Positions 8,155 to 17,476 are shown, counted from the first letter of the stretch. The stretch: 64,000 bases of DNA from Elusimicrobiaceae bacterium (GCA_017475405.1 JAFVFN010000014.1:44652-108651), one strand, 5' to 3'. Made by a program: numbers and translations. The notes: generated by a model from the letters alone, not told the origin.

Positions 8155-8661
8155 TTAATTTTTGTATATCCAACTGATATAATTTTCCTCTGTATGTTGC
8201 GTACCGGAAGCAGCTCCGGTTTCGTTCTTACACACTTGGTTTCGTATATCACTAGTTGTTGCATCCCAAATAATACAATAACGACGATTGGGGGAGGTGG
8301 TATGGGCATATCTAACCTGATATTGCATCTTGATCTGCGCGTCATTACATTTCGCAGAATTACTGGGCCCCACATTGCAATACCCCCAAGTATAGTCATA
8401 TCTGTTCTCCGTACTTGTGTCTAATTTCCCGCCGGGCAAATCTATATCTAAATCCGAAATTTTTTCTGCATATTTACCGTTTGCCAAATAGTAAACTTCC
8501 TGCGCATTAACAAAGGTTTTAACCAAATTTTTAAGCGTGGCATACCGGCTCTTATATACGGCTATTTTATACTGCGGCAGAGCTACCGCTGCCAGTATCC
8601 CTATAATTAACACGACGACTAAGAGCTCAATGAGCGTAAATGCTTGTTTATTTTTTTGCAT
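8155..8661 (-). CDS. Type IV prepilin / pseudopilin (T-tract promoter class)
   Basis: 168 residues. KQA precedes FTLIELLVVVLIIGIL, so the -1 residue is Ala rather than the usual Gly. The family motif is YYLANGKYAEKISDLDIDLPGG, and the tail has RYCIIWDA...QVCKNETGA. The QVCKxETG ending is shared with the pilins at 21448, 38734 and 54456, which belong to both regulatory classes. AAGGAG sits 7-8 bases before the ATG. It has no structured leader; its promoter at 8699-8727 contains 13 T. Confidence 0.92.
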   Translation of the reverse strand: MQKNKQAFTLIELLVVVLIIGILAAVALPQYKIAVYKSRYATLKNLVKTFVNAQEVYYLANGKYAEKISDLDIDLPGGKLDTSTENRYDYTWGYCNVGPSNSAKCNDAQIKMQYQVRYAHTTSPNRRYCIIWDATTSDIRNQVCKNETGAASGTQHTEENYISWIYKN

Positions 8662-8698
8662 CTTATTTCTCCTTATATTTTTCTTATCCTATAAAGCA

Positions 8699-8727
8699 AA
8701 GATATCAAAAAAAAAAAAACAAGTCAA
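8699..8727 (-). promoter_or_regulatory. Promoter with 13-T spacer (phase-variation candidate) of pilin 8155-8661
   Basis: Read on the minus strand, TTGACT (8722-8727) is followed by TG, 13 T, GA and TATCTT (8699-8704). The spacer is 17 bp, the optimal length. The homopolymer fills most of the spacer. Confidence 0.72.
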
Positions 8728-8750
8728 GCTAAAGGTTTGAACATCGTACT

Positions 8751-8936
8751 CTCTCCTATGTACAGGTATGCGTAACTTTACCAAAAGACTCTGCCCGAGA
8801 AACTGACAATCTGCTGGCTATCAAAGATAATTACCCCAAATATGTGGTCACACTGGATCGCTTATCCGCAGGCAATATTAACGGGATACGCATCGTCCAT
8901 TTGGCAGACTTCTTGCCAAGGATAATAACCGCGTAA
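8751..8936 (+). pseudogene. C-terminal remnant of a DUF4143-type AAA ATPase
   Basis: The open frame encodes YVQVCVTLPKDS, then NLLAIKDNYPKYVVTLDRLS and NGIRIVHLADFL, stop at 8934-8936. This matches the end of the AAA_14/DUF4143 ATPase family, where LxxIxDNYPKxVxTLD and GIxxxxLxDFL close the nuclease-like domain. The intact paralogue in this window (30990-32309) ends with NDNYPKFLLSMD...GIKRINVLQWLL. No start or ATPase core survives. It lies between the pilin promoter and the MFS gene and is the only recognisable content of 8728-9002. Confidence 0.72.
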
Positions 8937-9002
8937 CAAATAAGTAGTTATATCTTAGAATTGTTCTAAATATCATTTTGTCTAAAATGATAAAATATAA
9001 GT

Positions 9003-10385
9003 ATGACGCTTCGGTTGCCACATATCCCCTATAAATGGATGATTTTTACCGTTACAGCCAACGGGACGTTTATGTCTACCCTGTCAGCCGGTATTGTGAA
9101 CATTGCCCTGCCGACAATGTCTCAACAGTTTGGCGTTTCCTTGGAAAGCATCCAGCTGGTAGTCAGTTTCTATCTGTTGGTGCTTACCTGTCTGCTTCCC
9201 GTCTTTGGCAAATTAAGCGATAACTACAGCCGCAAATGGATGTATTTGGGCGGATTTATCACATTTGGAGTGGGGGCTTTTTTAGGAGCTTTATCTACAA
9301 CACTTCCGACCATGTTACTGGCACGCGGCGTCCAGGGTATTGGGTCTTCTGCCATGATGGCTACTTCGCAGGCACTGATTGCGCAGGTATTTCACGGTAA
9401 ATCACGCGGTAAAGCATTTGGAGCCATCGGAGCCGTGGTAGCCTGTGGTACACTGGCAGGACCAGCTATTGGGGGGGCTCTTATTCAAGCCTGGGGCTGG
9501 AAATCCGTCTTCTGGATTTGTATCCCAATTGCCATCATCGGTGTATGGCGGGGGATTTACCTGATTCCGCGTTTTAATGCCCATAAGCGCATTAAAATGG
9601 ACTGGCCCGGAGCCATGCTCTATACAGCTACCAGTTTTATCTTTTTGTATGCCCTGAACACAGCCGCCGATAAAGGGTGGGGCAGTCGGTTCATTGTTAC
9701 TTCATTTGCCGTTTCATTGGTATTATTTTTAGCGTTTTTGTGGCGGGAAAAAATGGCCAAACGCCCCTTTTTGGAAGTATCTGTGTTTAAGAACCGGACG
9801 ATTTCTTTTGGATGTATGGTTGCGTTACTGGGGTTTACGGCCCTGTTTACCAACTCTGTGTTACTGCCGTTTTATTTAACCGATATTATGCATATGGATC
9901 CGATTAAGATTGGGATGCTCATTATGCCGTTCCCCATTATGTTAGCCGTGGCCTCTACTGTGGTGGGGGGACTAAGTGCTCGCTTCCCGGCCAGGATCTT
10001 ATCTACCGTTGGATTTGGGCTTATCGTGATTGGTACACTTATGTACGCGTTTATCGGTTCTTCGCCCAGTATCTATTATATCCTTACAGCACAACTTATT
10101 TTAGGAGCCGGCAGCGGAACATTCCAAGTGCCTAACAACACCACTGTACTCGGAGCCGCCCCCAAGGGCAAACTCGGTGTCGTGGCCAGCGTCAATGCGT
10201 TATGTCGTAATGTAGGCACTATTTTTGGAATTGCATGTTCCGTGGCGATTTTTGCCCTGGTGCAAAGTGCTGCTGCGACCCACGGAGTGGATACACAGAC
10301 TGCGTTTATCCGCGGATACCAGGCAGCCATGTTCTTTGGAATGGGATGTGCGGTGCTCGGCGGCCTGTTATCGGCTGATCGTTAA
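9003..10385 (+). CDS. MFS drug/metabolite exporter, DHA2 (EmrB/QacA) type
   Basis: 460-residue inner-membrane transporter with many hydrophobic segments. The first helix has GTFMSTLSAGIVNIALPTM, typical of DHA2 proton antiporters (normally 14 helices). FGKLSDNYSRKWMY is the MFS motif A loop between helices 2 and 3, and AIGAVVACGTLAGPAIGG is motif C of antiporters. The substrate cannot be read from sequence. TAAAAT (8991-8996), preceded by TGA, lies exactly 6 bases before the ATG and no ribosome site is present, so it is leaderless. It has no regulator neighbour. Confidence 0.88.
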   Translation: MTLRLPHIPYKWMIFTVTANGTFMSTLSAGIVNIALPTMSQQFGVSLESIQLVVSFYLLVLTCLLPVFGKLSDNYSRKWMYLGGFITFGVGAFLGALSTTLPTMLLARGVQGIGSSAMMATSQALIAQVFHGKSRGKAFGAIGAVVACGTLAGPAIGGALIQAWGWKSVFWICIPIAIIGVWRGIYLIPRFNAHKRIKMDWPGAMLYTATSFIFLYALNTAADKGWGSRFIVTSFAVSLVLFLAFLWREKMAKRPFLEVSVFKNRTISFGCMVALLGFTALFTNSVLLPFYLTDIMHMDPIKIGMLIMPFPIMLAVASTVVGGLSARFPARILSTVGFGLIVIGTLMYAFIGSSPSIYYILTAQLILGAGSGTFQVPNNTTVLGAAPKGKLGVVASVNALCRNVGTIFGIACSVAIFALVQSAAATHGVDTQTAFIRGYQAAMFFGMGCAVLGGLLSADR

Positions 10386-10452
10386 GAAATATTGCTTGCC
10401 AAACATAAAAAGAATTTGTTTTAATACTTAAAGTAGTAAATTAAAAATTTAT

Positions 10453-10658
10453 CTGTTTTTGGAATCGTATAGAAATATACGGGTAGCTTTTAAAGACAAA
10501 AGTTGCATTTGGTGCCAAAAACAGCCGATTGAAGACACAAGATAAATGGACTAATTACCCAGTTATTTTGTGTTGAATGTTTCCCGTATTATTACGGGAA
10601 GCTACGGCTGTTATAGTTGGGTACCACCAAATGCATCTGACTATAGCAGCCGTTTTTT
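10453..10658 (+). ncRNA. Pilin leader RNA, copy 3
   Basis: P1 is 10453-10462 with 10515-10524. P2 is CGTAT 10466-10470 with ATACG 10477-10481. P3 is CTTTT/AAAAG. P4 is ACACAA/TTGTGT. P5 is a TTTCCCGT/ACGGGAA hairpin. P6 is ACGGCTG 10604-10610 with CAGCCGT 10647-10653, extended by TATAG/CTATA, then T6. The variable pair is TGCATTTGGTG 10504-10514 with CACCAAATGCA 10625-10635 (11 bp, perfect). Identity to copy 4 is very high outside the variable segments. Upstream, TTGCCA with a TTTTAA-like -10 forms a plausible but weak promoter. Confidence 0.85.
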
Positions 10659-10691
10659 ACCTTTCCATCAACAGTATCAGGAGAAATATGT

Positions 10692-11201
10692 ATGCAAAAA
10701 AAACAAGCATTCACGCTCATTGAGCTTTTGGTCGTTGTATTAATTATAGGTATTTTGGCGGCAGTAGCCGTGCCACAATACCGAAAAGCGGTTCTCAAAT
10801 CTCAAATGATGGAGGCTTTAACTATAGGACGTTCCGTTTGGGACGCTCAAAAAGTATACTTTTTAGCCAATGGAGTCTATGCCGAAGATGTAGGGGCCTT
10901 GGATATAGATATCCCGGCTGATTTTAGCGAAAAGTATAATTTTAGGATGTTTGGTTCTCAAACGGGTGGTGGAAGTGGCCCACGATTAAATATTGCCCAT
11001 GAAACACCGCATTGGGAATGGGATATTAAGTTTCTAAATGAATCAATCATGTGCTTTAGTGATAATTCTGAGCCTTTGGTCCAACAAACCTGCCAAAGTA
11101 TTACAGGGGGAGAACCGGTAACTTGGAACAATGGAAAAATTCCTTATACAGGTTATTATTTAATAGCTCCAATTAACACAAACGAAGAGGAAGAAAAGTA
11201 A
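10692..11201 (+). CDS. Type IV prepilin / pseudopilin
   Basis: 169 residues. KKQA then FTLIELLVVVLIIGIL, with Ala at -1 and Glu at +5, followed by AAVAVPQYRKAVLKSQ. The motif VYFLANGVYAEDVGALDIDIP lies around residue 55. The tail has few cysteines (MCFSDN, QTCQSITGG) and many Glu and Asn. AGGAG lies 8 bases before the ATG. It is downstream of leader RNA copy 3 and is followed by a terminator shared with the convergent rubrerythrin operon. Confidence 0.92.
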   Translation: MQKKQAFTLIELLVVVLIIGILAAVAVPQYRKAVLKSQMMEALTIGRSVWDAQKVYFLANGVYAEDVGALDIDIPADFSEKYNFRMFGSQTGGGSGPRLNIAHETPHWEWDIKFLNESIMCFSDNSEPLVQQTCQSITGGEPVTWNNGKIPYTGYYLIAPINTNEEEEK

Positions 11202-11203
11202 CG

Positions 11204-11230
11204 AACGCCCCTCATAAAGAGGGGCGTTTA
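11204..11230. terminator. Bidirectional terminator between pilin and rubrerythrin
   Basis: A perfect stem AACGCCCCTC / GAGGGGCGTT (11204-11213 with 11219-11228) has a 5-nt loop and T-rich tails on both sides, between convergent genes. Confidence 0.8.
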
Positions 11231-11261
11231 TCCATCATATCACAAAAGGAGGTGTGATAAA

Positions 11262-11801
11262 TTAGAAGTTTTCAGGATGGATCATAAAGTAAGCTTGCGG
11301 ATGAGCGCAGACCGGACATACTTCGGGAGCTTTTTCACCGATGTGTACGTGTCCGCAGTTGGCACATTCCCACATGACAATACCGACTTTTTTGAATACT
11401 TCCTGTGCTTCTACATTGTGCAGAAGTTTGCGGTAGCGTTCTTCGTGCATTTTTTCAATCTTGCCGACGGCTTCAAACAGATAAGCCAATTTATCAAAGC
11501 CTTCTTCTTTGGCGGTTTTGGCAAAACCCGCGTACATATCGGTCCATTCATAGTTTTCACCCTGGGCAGCATCTAACAAATTGGCAGCCGTGCCGGGGAT
11601 TTCACCGTTATGTAAATATTTGAACCACAATTTGGCGTGTTCCTTTTCGTTATTGGCGGTTTCTTCAAAGATTTTGGCGATTTGCACAAACCCTTCTTTT
11701 TTAGCCTTGGAAGCATAGTAGGTGTATTTGTTGCGCGCCTGGGATTCACCCGCAAACGCAGTCATTAAGTTTTGTTCGGTTTTAGAGCCTTTGAGTTCCA
11801 T
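11262..11801 (-). CDS. rbr: Rubrerythrin
   Basis: 179 residues, normal length. The N-terminal ferritin-like di-iron domain contains [19 protein letters not shown] and [15 protein letters not shown] (EExxH-type ligands), and the second pair is in [25 protein letters not shown]. The C-terminal rubredoxin domain has CANCGH and CPVCAHP for an Fe(Cys)4 site. It reduces hydrogen peroxide in anaerobes. It lies 31 bp downstream of the Fur/PerR gene with its own AGGAG and is very probably co-transcribed with it. Confidence 0.95.
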   Translation of the reverse strand: MELKGSKTEQNLMTAFAGESQARNKYTYYASKAKKEGFVQIAKIFEETANNEKEHAKLWFKYLHNGEIPGTAANLLDAAQGENYEWTDMYAGFAKTAKEEGFDKLAYLFEAVGKIEKMHEERYRKLLHNVEAQEVFKKVGIVMWECANCGHVHIGEKAPEVCPVCAHPQAYFMIHPENF

Positions 11802-11832
11802 AATATTCTCCTATAATAAAAAATCGTCCACC

Positions 11833-12285
11833 CTAACGCGGGCGGCAATTTTTACAAATTCCTTTAAATTGTACATTGATCTGTTTGATCTCGCCGATTT
11901 CCCGGGCCGGCAACGGACAGGCAATCTGTTCATTCTCCTGAGGGAAAATATCATATACTTCACCGCACTGCGTGCAGACAAAATGACAATGCGGACGCAA
12001 ATCACCGTCAAAACGCGCCTTGGACGAAAGTCCTACGCGCATTAAGAGCCCCATTTCTTCCAAAGAAGCCAGGGTACGGTATACCGTATCCAACGAGACA
12101 TTGGGCAAACTTTCCCGTACCTGCAAAAAGACGGTTTCAGCACTGGGGTGTTTATTGGAGCGCGCTACCGCCCGAAAGATCTCCTGGCGCTGACGCGTCA
12201 CGCGCAGCCCCAAATCTTTACACCGGGTCTCAAAATAATCCAGCCTCATTTGTACATCGGCGGGTTCGGTAAGAGTCAGTAGCAT
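11833..12285 (-). CDS. perR: Fur-family regulator, probably PerR-like
   Basis: 150 residues. The winged helix is in LRVTRQRQEIFRAV and VSLDTVYRTLASLEEMGLL. The dimerisation/metal domain has HCHFVCTQCGEVYDI and CKNCRP, giving the two CxxC structural zinc motifs. Pairing with rubrerythrin in one operon suggests peroxide sensing (PerR) rather than iron uptake control, but FeoAB is also in this window. A perfect palindrome at 12300-12318 overlaps its promoter start region and could be an autoregulatory operator. The symbol is an inference from context. Confidence 0.82.
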   Translation of the reverse strand: MLLTLTEPADVQMRLDYFETRCKDLGLRVTRQRQEIFRAVARSNKHPSAETVFLQVRESLPNVSLDTVYRTLASLEEMGLLMRVGLSSKARFDGDLRPHCHFVCTQCGEVYDIFPQENEQIACPLPAREIGEIKQINVQFKGICKNCRPR

Positions 12286-12299
12286 ATTCGTAATTTTTC

Positions 12300-12318
12300 C
12301 TAACTAGGATATAGTTAG
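12300..12318 (-). promoter_or_regulatory. Palindromic operator candidate at the perR-rbr promoter
   Basis: CTAACTA, 5 bp, TAGTTAG is a perfect 7-5-7 inverted repeat. Read on the minus strand it overlaps the end of an extended -10 (TGCTATACT), with TTGACT farther upstream, so a bound repressor would block initiation. Fur/PerR boxes are similar in size and AT content, but the sequence is not the standard consensus. Confidence 0.5.
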
Positions 12319-12367
12319 TATAGCATATTTTTTGATAAGTCAAGCAGGTTTTTGCTATTCTTTATAT

Positions 12368-13528
12368 ATGTTAACCTATCATACCGCAATTATCGGAGCC
12401 GGAGCTTCCGGTTTATTTTGTGCAGGATCGTTTTCCCGCTCCAAAATCATACTTGACCATAACCCGCGTCCCGGCGTTAAAGTAAAGATTTCCGGCGGCG
12501 GTAAATGTAACTTTACCAATAGGAATGTAACCGCCTGCGATTACGACAGTCAAAACAAACATTTTTGTAAAAGCGCGCTAGCTGCGTTCGGGCCGCAACA
12601 CTTTGTCGGCTTGTTGCAACATGCCCATATTCCGTATGAAGAACGTACCCACGGTCAACTCTTTGCCAAAAGCGCTCAAGACATCGTTGATTTTTTGGTG
12701 CAGCGCGCTAAGGCTGCCCACACAGATATTGCTTTAAATACCCAGGTATTGGACGTTACCCCCGGTACAGACGGATTTTTAATACGCACCTCGACCGGTA
12801 CCATACGGGCCGAGCAGGTGGTACTTGCCTGCGGGGGGCTGTCCTATCCGGCATTGGGAGCTTCTTCCCTGGGGCCCCAACTGGCCCGCAAATTGAATTT
12901 AAACCTGATTGCGCAACGCCCGGCTTTATGCGGTCTGTCCTGGCCCAAGCAGCTGCGCCCCTTGTGTAAACTTTTGGCCGGTAACAGCACACTTGCACAG
13001 GTTAAGACGGGCAAGCACAGCTTTACGGAGCAGTTACTTTTTACGCACGAGGGTATCAGCGGACCTGCCGTATTACCGGTTTCTTTATTTTATAAAGAGG
13101 GAGAAAGCGTCACAGTTAATTTCTTACCCGGTACTTCGGTACGTGAACTGTTTTCTGTTCATAAAAACACAACCCGCAAGATGTCGGCCGTACTGCCGCT
13201 TCCCGGGAAAATGGCCGGCGTATTACTAGGCGTGTTGGATAAACCGCTTGCCAATGCTACCAAAAGTGAACTGGAAAGCGCCATTCGGCAATTGGAACAA
13301 TTTACTTTCATACCGGCCGGTACTGCTGGATATACCAGGGCCGAAGTGACTGCAGGCGGAATCGATACCCGGCAGATAAATCCCTCTACGTTTGAAGTTA
13401 AAACCATACCCGGCCTGTTTGTCATCGGGGAATTACTAGACGTAACAGGGCGGTTGGGGGGATATAACCTGCAATGGGCCTGGAGCAGCGGTTGGTGCGC
13501 GGCGCAGGCGCTGGCTAAAAAAATCTAG
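12368..13528 (+). CDS. HI0933-like FAD-dependent flavoprotein (BaiN/aminoacetone oxidase family)
   Basis: 386 residues from ATG 12368. The dinucleotide fold HTAIIGAGASGLFCAG binds FAD. KISGGGKCNFTN is the signature of the HI0933 family (NAD(P)/FAD-dependent oxidoreductase). The C-terminal GGYNLQWAWSSGW box with GELLDVTGR precedes the end and closes the FAD site. The substrate is unknown; homologues are annotated as 3-dehydro-bile-acid reductase or aminoacetone oxidase-like. An in-frame upstream start at 12332 is unlikely: TATTCT (12356-12361, preceded by TGC) lies 6 bases before ATG 12368, indicating a leaderless mRNA. Confidence 0.88.
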   Translation: MLTYHTAIIGAGASGLFCAGSFSRSKIILDHNPRPGVKVKISGGGKCNFTNRNVTACDYDSQNKHFCKSALAAFGPQHFVGLLQHAHIPYEERTHGQLFAKSAQDIVDFLVQRAKAAHTDIALNTQVLDVTPGTDGFLIRTSTGTIRAEQVVLACGGLSYPALGASSLGPQLARKLNLNLIAQRPALCGLSWPKQLRPLCKLLAGNSTLAQVKTGKHSFTEQLLFTHEGISGPAVLPVSLFYKEGESVTVNFLPGTSVRELFSVHKNTTRKMSAVLPLPGKMAGVLLGVLDKPLANATKSELESAIRQLEQFTFIPAGTAGYTRAEVTAGGIDTRQINPSTFEVKTIPGLFVIGELLDVTGRLGGYNLQWAWSSGWCAAQALAKKI

Positions 13529-13586
13529 CGCCAGATAATTGCTTTTTGTATAATAAAAGGGTCTCTAATTTTACAGGGGAATCAAT

Positions 13587-14921
13587 ATGAATATAACTAG
13601 TGAAAGACATTCGTTAATGAGGTTATGGCTGGAAAGTTTTGCGGTGGTAAACCGTTGCACAGGCAAACTCTTATGGGTCATTATTATCTCCATCGGACTT
13701 TTCCTGTTGGCAGCCGGAGTGATTGTGTTGGGATTCGGATCTTCTGCCGTTTTGTCCAAAATGCAATTATCCTCTATCTCGCAGGCAGTCGGAATTGTGT
13801 CTGTTCTTTTATATATTGCGTTTGTGATCGTGATGAATATCTATGGTTTCTTTTTCACAACCGTATGTTGGCGTATTATCGCCGGGGATGTTACAGAGCA
13901 AAAGCAACCTCTTTCCGAAGTTTTTTCCAGTTCTGTCATTCCGACTATTTATCAGGTTGCAGCTTATTTTTTACTTAGCTTTATAGCCTTAATTCTTACA
14001 ATAATTATCGGATTTTTAGGATTATGGCGGTACCCCATCTTAGGTATTATTGCAGCAAGTATCGTATTTATTACCATCGGTATCCGTCTCTGTTACGGCT
14101 TTATTGCCATTGCAATTAAAAGAAGAGGACCTATCGACGGATTTATTGATAGTTGGAATCTGACGGGTCAAAACTATGTAGATGCTTTATGTATGTGTCT
14201 GATTATGATTGGTTCTGTTTTGTTGGTAACACTTTTCTTTGCTACCATTGGATATGGCTTGTTCATAACTATTCCGTTGCATTTTGCAAACAGCTTTAAT
14301 TTGGCGCATCCCTCCTTAATTTGGATTTTAGTGGGAGCCGTACTGGCTGTACTGGCCGTATTTTTCTACTTTGTAATTATTGCATTCCCGGTACTGGTGT
14401 TCTTAAACCGCAATGCCGTCTTGTTTGATGCGCGCAACGCAGCAGCCCCTCAGGAAAATATCTTCGTACCACTGCCGGAATTGGAACTGCCTGATATCCG
14501 CCCGAACCCCGAACATGCGCAGCAGGCAGAATCCACTATTCGTACCCCGGTACTAACTGACGCGGACCTGCGTCCTGTACAGCAGCAGCCCCAACAACCC
14601 CGACCGGCACCTGCCCCGCGGCCTGAGCCGCAGTCGCAACCGACTCCGTCTTTGGACAGTTTGGAAGTTTCCCAAGCCTCCATTAATACTTCCGAGGAAG
14701 ATACCAATACGCTTTCTCAGCACTTAGATAAAGTCTATACGCCCAAAGCCGAAGATATTGTGCAATACGGCGATGAAGATCGCATGCCGACCATCTTATT
14801 TGATGATGAGATGGCCAAACAACTCCAACAAAATCAGGCTCAGTATGCCCCGAAACCAAAAGACGATAATGGGGAGGATAAAGATAACGGACCCGAAAGC
14901 ATTAAAATGTCCAAATTCTAA
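13587..14921 (+). CDS. Multi-pass membrane protein with disordered C-terminal tail, unknown function
   Basis: 444 residues. Six or so hydrophobic helices occupy residues about 25-270, with a cytoplasm-like start (MNITSERHSLMRLWLESF). The last 170 residues are hydrophilic and rich in Pro, Gln and Glu (PQQPRPAPAPRPEPQSQP), as in proteins that tether partners. No enzymatic motif is visible. TATAAT near 13549 and GGGGAA before the ATG show a normal leader. It is followed at 62 bp by a DUF1232 gene. I do not recognise the family. Confidence 0.75.
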   Translation: MNITSERHSLMRLWLESFAVVNRCTGKLLWVIIISIGLFLLAAGVIVLGFGSSAVLSKMQLSSISQAVGIVSVLLYIAFVIVMNIYGFFFTTVCWRIIAGDVTEQKQPLSEVFSSSVIPTIYQVAAYFLLSFIALILTIIIGFLGLWRYPILGIIAASIVFITIGIRLCYGFIAIAIKRRGPIDGFIDSWNLTGQNYVDALCMCLIMIGSVLLVTLFFATIGYGLFITIPLHFANSFNLAHPSLIWILVGAVLAVLAVFFYFVIIAFPVLVFLNRNAVLFDARNAAAPQENIFVPLPELELPDIRPNPEHAQQAESTIRTPVLTDADLRPVQQQPQQPRPAPAPRPEPQSQPTPSLDSLEVSQASINTSEEDTNTLSQHLDKVYTPKAEDIVQYGDEDRMPTILFDDEMAKQLQQNQAQYAPKPKDDNGEDKDNGPESIKMSKF

Positions 14922-14983
14922 TCAGAGAATATGATCCGCAGGGACTGCCGGTTTACCCCTGCGGAACTATTTTATAACTTCGT

Positions 14984-15295
14984 ATGCAAGTAAACCCGTT
15001 TGTCTTGTTTAATGACCTCAAAACATTTTGCACCATGACCCATGCCATTGTTCGGGGCAGCTATAAAATGCCCTGGGGCACTCTTATATGGGTACTGGTA
15101 TGTGCGGTTTATTTTATTTCACCCATTGATGTGCTCCCGGATATTTTACCTGTTCTGGGATTTGCCGACGACGGAGCATTTCTGATTTTCGTTTTATTAT
15201 TAATTCACAAAGACTTAAACACCTTTCGCCAATATCAACAAACACAAGACACGGTGATTGAGGCGGAAGTGGTAGAGGAATCCAAACATGATTAA
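14984..15295 (+). CDS. YkvA-like DUF1232 membrane protein
   Basis: 103 residues. The core WVLVCAVYFISPIDVLPDILPVLGFADD is the DUF1232/YkvA signature (SPIDLIPD...GxxDD), with one or two membrane segments. The function is unknown in all members. A TATAAC-like -10 ends 5 bases before the ATG and no ribosome site is present, so this gene also fits the leaderless pattern. It overlaps the start of the AsmA-like gene by 8 bp, so translation of the two is probably coupled. Confidence 0.85.
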   Translation: MQVNPFVLFNDLKTFCTMTHAIVRGSYKMPWGTLIWVLVCAVYFISPIDVLPDILPVLGFADDGAFLIFVLLLIHKDLNTFRQYQQTQDTVIEAEVVEESKHD

Positions 15296-17459
15296 AAAAT
15301 TACTGAAGTGGTTGTTTATTTGCGCGGCCGTCGGAGTACTGCTGATTGCTGCCGGGGTATTTACCCTGTATAAGACGTATCCGCCTGCCAAACTTAAAAC
15401 CATGGCACAAGCCTACGTAGCTCAAAATTTCCAACGTGAAATCGTATTTGAAGACATCTCGTTTACCTGGATCGGATTTACACTTAAAAATTTTGCGTTG
15501 TCCGAGAACACCACCCTGGCCGACGGTACCTTTATCCGGGCCAAACAATTAACGGCCCATGTGGCTGTCAAGCCGCTCCTGCACAAACGCATTGAAATCA
15601 GTAAAATAGAAGCGGACGGCCTTCAAATCAATATTATTCAAAACAAAGACGGCAGCTTTAATTTTGATACACTGCTCACGGAGGATAATTCAACAACGGG
15701 CACAACTGCAACGCAAGCAGACAGCGCAGATGAGTTCGTTCCTTTCGTGCTTACGGCCGACCAAATTATCTTAAAAGACTGTGATATTATCTATCAGGAC
15801 CAACAAACAGGGATGCGACTTGCACTCAATGCGCTCAATATTGAGATTAAGCAATTTGATTTACAGCATCCTTTTGAAACAATTATTTCCTTTACCACCG
15901 ATATCTCGGGCACGGGTCAACCCGATATGCGGGTACCTGTTACCATCCGCGTAACGACTGACTTGGCCGATTTGGATTTGCCCGGTGCTTCTGCAACCAT
16001 TACAGAAATCTCCGCACGCTATAAAACCATCTTGCTGCAATTGCAGGGAGACATCAAAAACTTTCAGGCTCCGCAAGTAAACCTGACAGGTACACTGTCC
16101 GGTATTGATAATGCCGTCTTGCGTGAATTTGCACCGGATTTACCCAATTTCACGCTGCCGCTCATCCATATGGCACTTCAAGCAAACGCCGATTTGGATA
16201 CAAACACAGCCCGCATTTCACAGGCAAAACTCTCTGTTAAAAACAGTGCACTTTCTACCAACGGTCAAGTCAGTTGGGGGGGAAACTCTCCTACTTACTC
16301 GCTGGCCGGCAGTTTACAGGCCAATATCACTGAACTGGTACAAATGACGGATACCATGGACGATTTCCAACCGACGGGAGTGATCAAAGGCACTTTTAAG
16401 GCCACCGAAAAGAAAAACTTTACCGATGTCAGCGGTGCGATTACCCTGCAGGATATCAGTGCTCTGTATCCGCCGGTTACGCTTACCAAAACCAACGGCA
16501 CGATCGTGATTACCTCGCTGGAAAATATTTCCGTTTCGTCTTTAACGGGTAAACTCAACGGGGAAGATTTCACCGCTTCCGGTTCCTATAAGAGCGTATC
16601 GGACGTGATGAATATTGTCCTAAAACTAAACTTAAACAAACTCGTATTAGATTCGTTCCCGACAACTCAGGAAACTGCCTCTGAAAGCACTGCTGCTCAA
16701 ACCTCCGCCGACGCCACGTCCCATACGGCTGCCGCTTCCCCGCGTATGAATATTCAGGCCAATGTAAACGTAGGGGGGATCAAAATCCCTTATTTACAGT
16801 CAGACGGGTTTGTGCTCACAGCTAACTTAACCGATGTAACCGATACGATGTCTCAAACAAACGGGAACATTGAGTTTGCCTTAAAACCGGGCCAAATTAC
16901 CAACCTGGATAATTTCGTCAAAGACAGTAAAATCGCTAAGATTATTTTACTGCCGGTTACCCTGGTCAAAAAAGTAGCCGGATTTTTAAAGTTAGATCTG
17001 TTTCCGGCGGACACAACCGGTAACGGAGCTACCATTGCATTCACGCAGGCCGAGGGTACGTATACATTTACAAACGGCGTTATGAACATTGAAAAAACCG
17101 TATTTAATTCGACCGTTACCAATATTTCGGCCAGCGGCAGTGCTAATTTTAAGACCGAAGCGCTGAACATGAAGGCAACGGCTACCCTGCTTACACAGGC
17201 TGCCCCGCTCGCGTTTAAAATTACCGGTACGCTAAGTAATCCGAGCGGGAAATTAGACGTGGTTAATACGGTTACATCCGTCGTTGGAGGACTGCTTAAC
17301 GGTACGGCTGTTAAGTCAGCTGCCAACGAAAGTACCGAACTGACCAAACAGGCGGCCACTACGGCGGCCGATACGGTAAAAGAAACCGTCAATACGGCAG
17401 CCAATGTTGTTAAAGGGATTGGCAGTTTATTTAAAAAGAATAATTCTCAAGATAAATAA
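15288..17459 (+). CDS. AsmA-like periplasmic/outer-membrane biogenesis protein
   Basis: 723 residues. One N-terminal membrane helix (LLKWLFICAAVGVLLIAAGVF) anchors a large periplasmic part of beta-rich segments with the AsmA layout: an early IVFEDISFTWIGFTLKNFALS segment, KIEADGLQINIIQNKDGSFNFDTL, and a C-terminal AsmA-2-like stretch (GATIAFTQAEGTYTFTNGVMNIE, then LAFKITGTLSNPSGKLDV). The family belongs to the repeating-groove lipid-transfer proteins linked to phospholipid transport to the outer membrane. The very end is Ala/Thr-rich. It is translationally coupled to the DUF1232 gene and ends at a strong terminator. Confidence 0.83.
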   Translation: MIKKLLKWLFICAAVGVLLIAAGVFTLYKTYPPAKLKTMAQAYVAQNFQREIVFEDISFTWIGFTLKNFALSENTTLADGTFIRAKQLTAHVAVKPLLHKRIEISKIEADGLQINIIQNKDGSFNFDTLLTEDNSTTGTTATQADSADEFVPFVLTADQIILKDCDIIYQDQQTGMRLALNALNIEIKQFDLQHPFETIISFTTDISGTGQPDMRVPVTIRVTTDLADLDLPGASATITEISARYKTILLQLQGDIKNFQAPQVNLTGTLSGIDNAVLREFAPDLPNFTLPLIHMALQANADLDTNTARISQAKLSVKNSALSTNGQVSWGGNSPTYSLAGSLQANITELVQMTDTMDDFQPTGVIKGTFKATEKKNFTDVSGAITLQDISALYPPVTLTKTNGTIVITSLENISVSSLTGKLNGEDFTASGSYKSVSDVMNIVLKLNLNKLVLDSFPTTQETASESTAAQTSADATSHTAAASPRMNIQANVNVGGIKIPYLQSDGFVLTANLTDVTDTMSQTNGNIEFALKPGQITNLDNFVKDSKIAKIILLPVTLVKKVAGFLKLDLFPADTTGNGATIAFTQAEGTYTFTNGVMNIEKTVFNSTVTNISASGSANFKTEALNMKATATLLTQAAPLAFKITGTLSNPSGKLDVVNTVTSVVGGLLNGTAVKSAANESTELTKQAATTAADTVKETVNTAANVVKGIGSLFKKNNSQDK

Positions 17460-17476
17460 TCCGTTTACCCCATAAA

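Noticed and set aside
8143..8424. Plus-strand frame overlapping the pilin at 8155-8661
   Set aside because: It is the reverse of a clear pilin gene and has no ribosome site.
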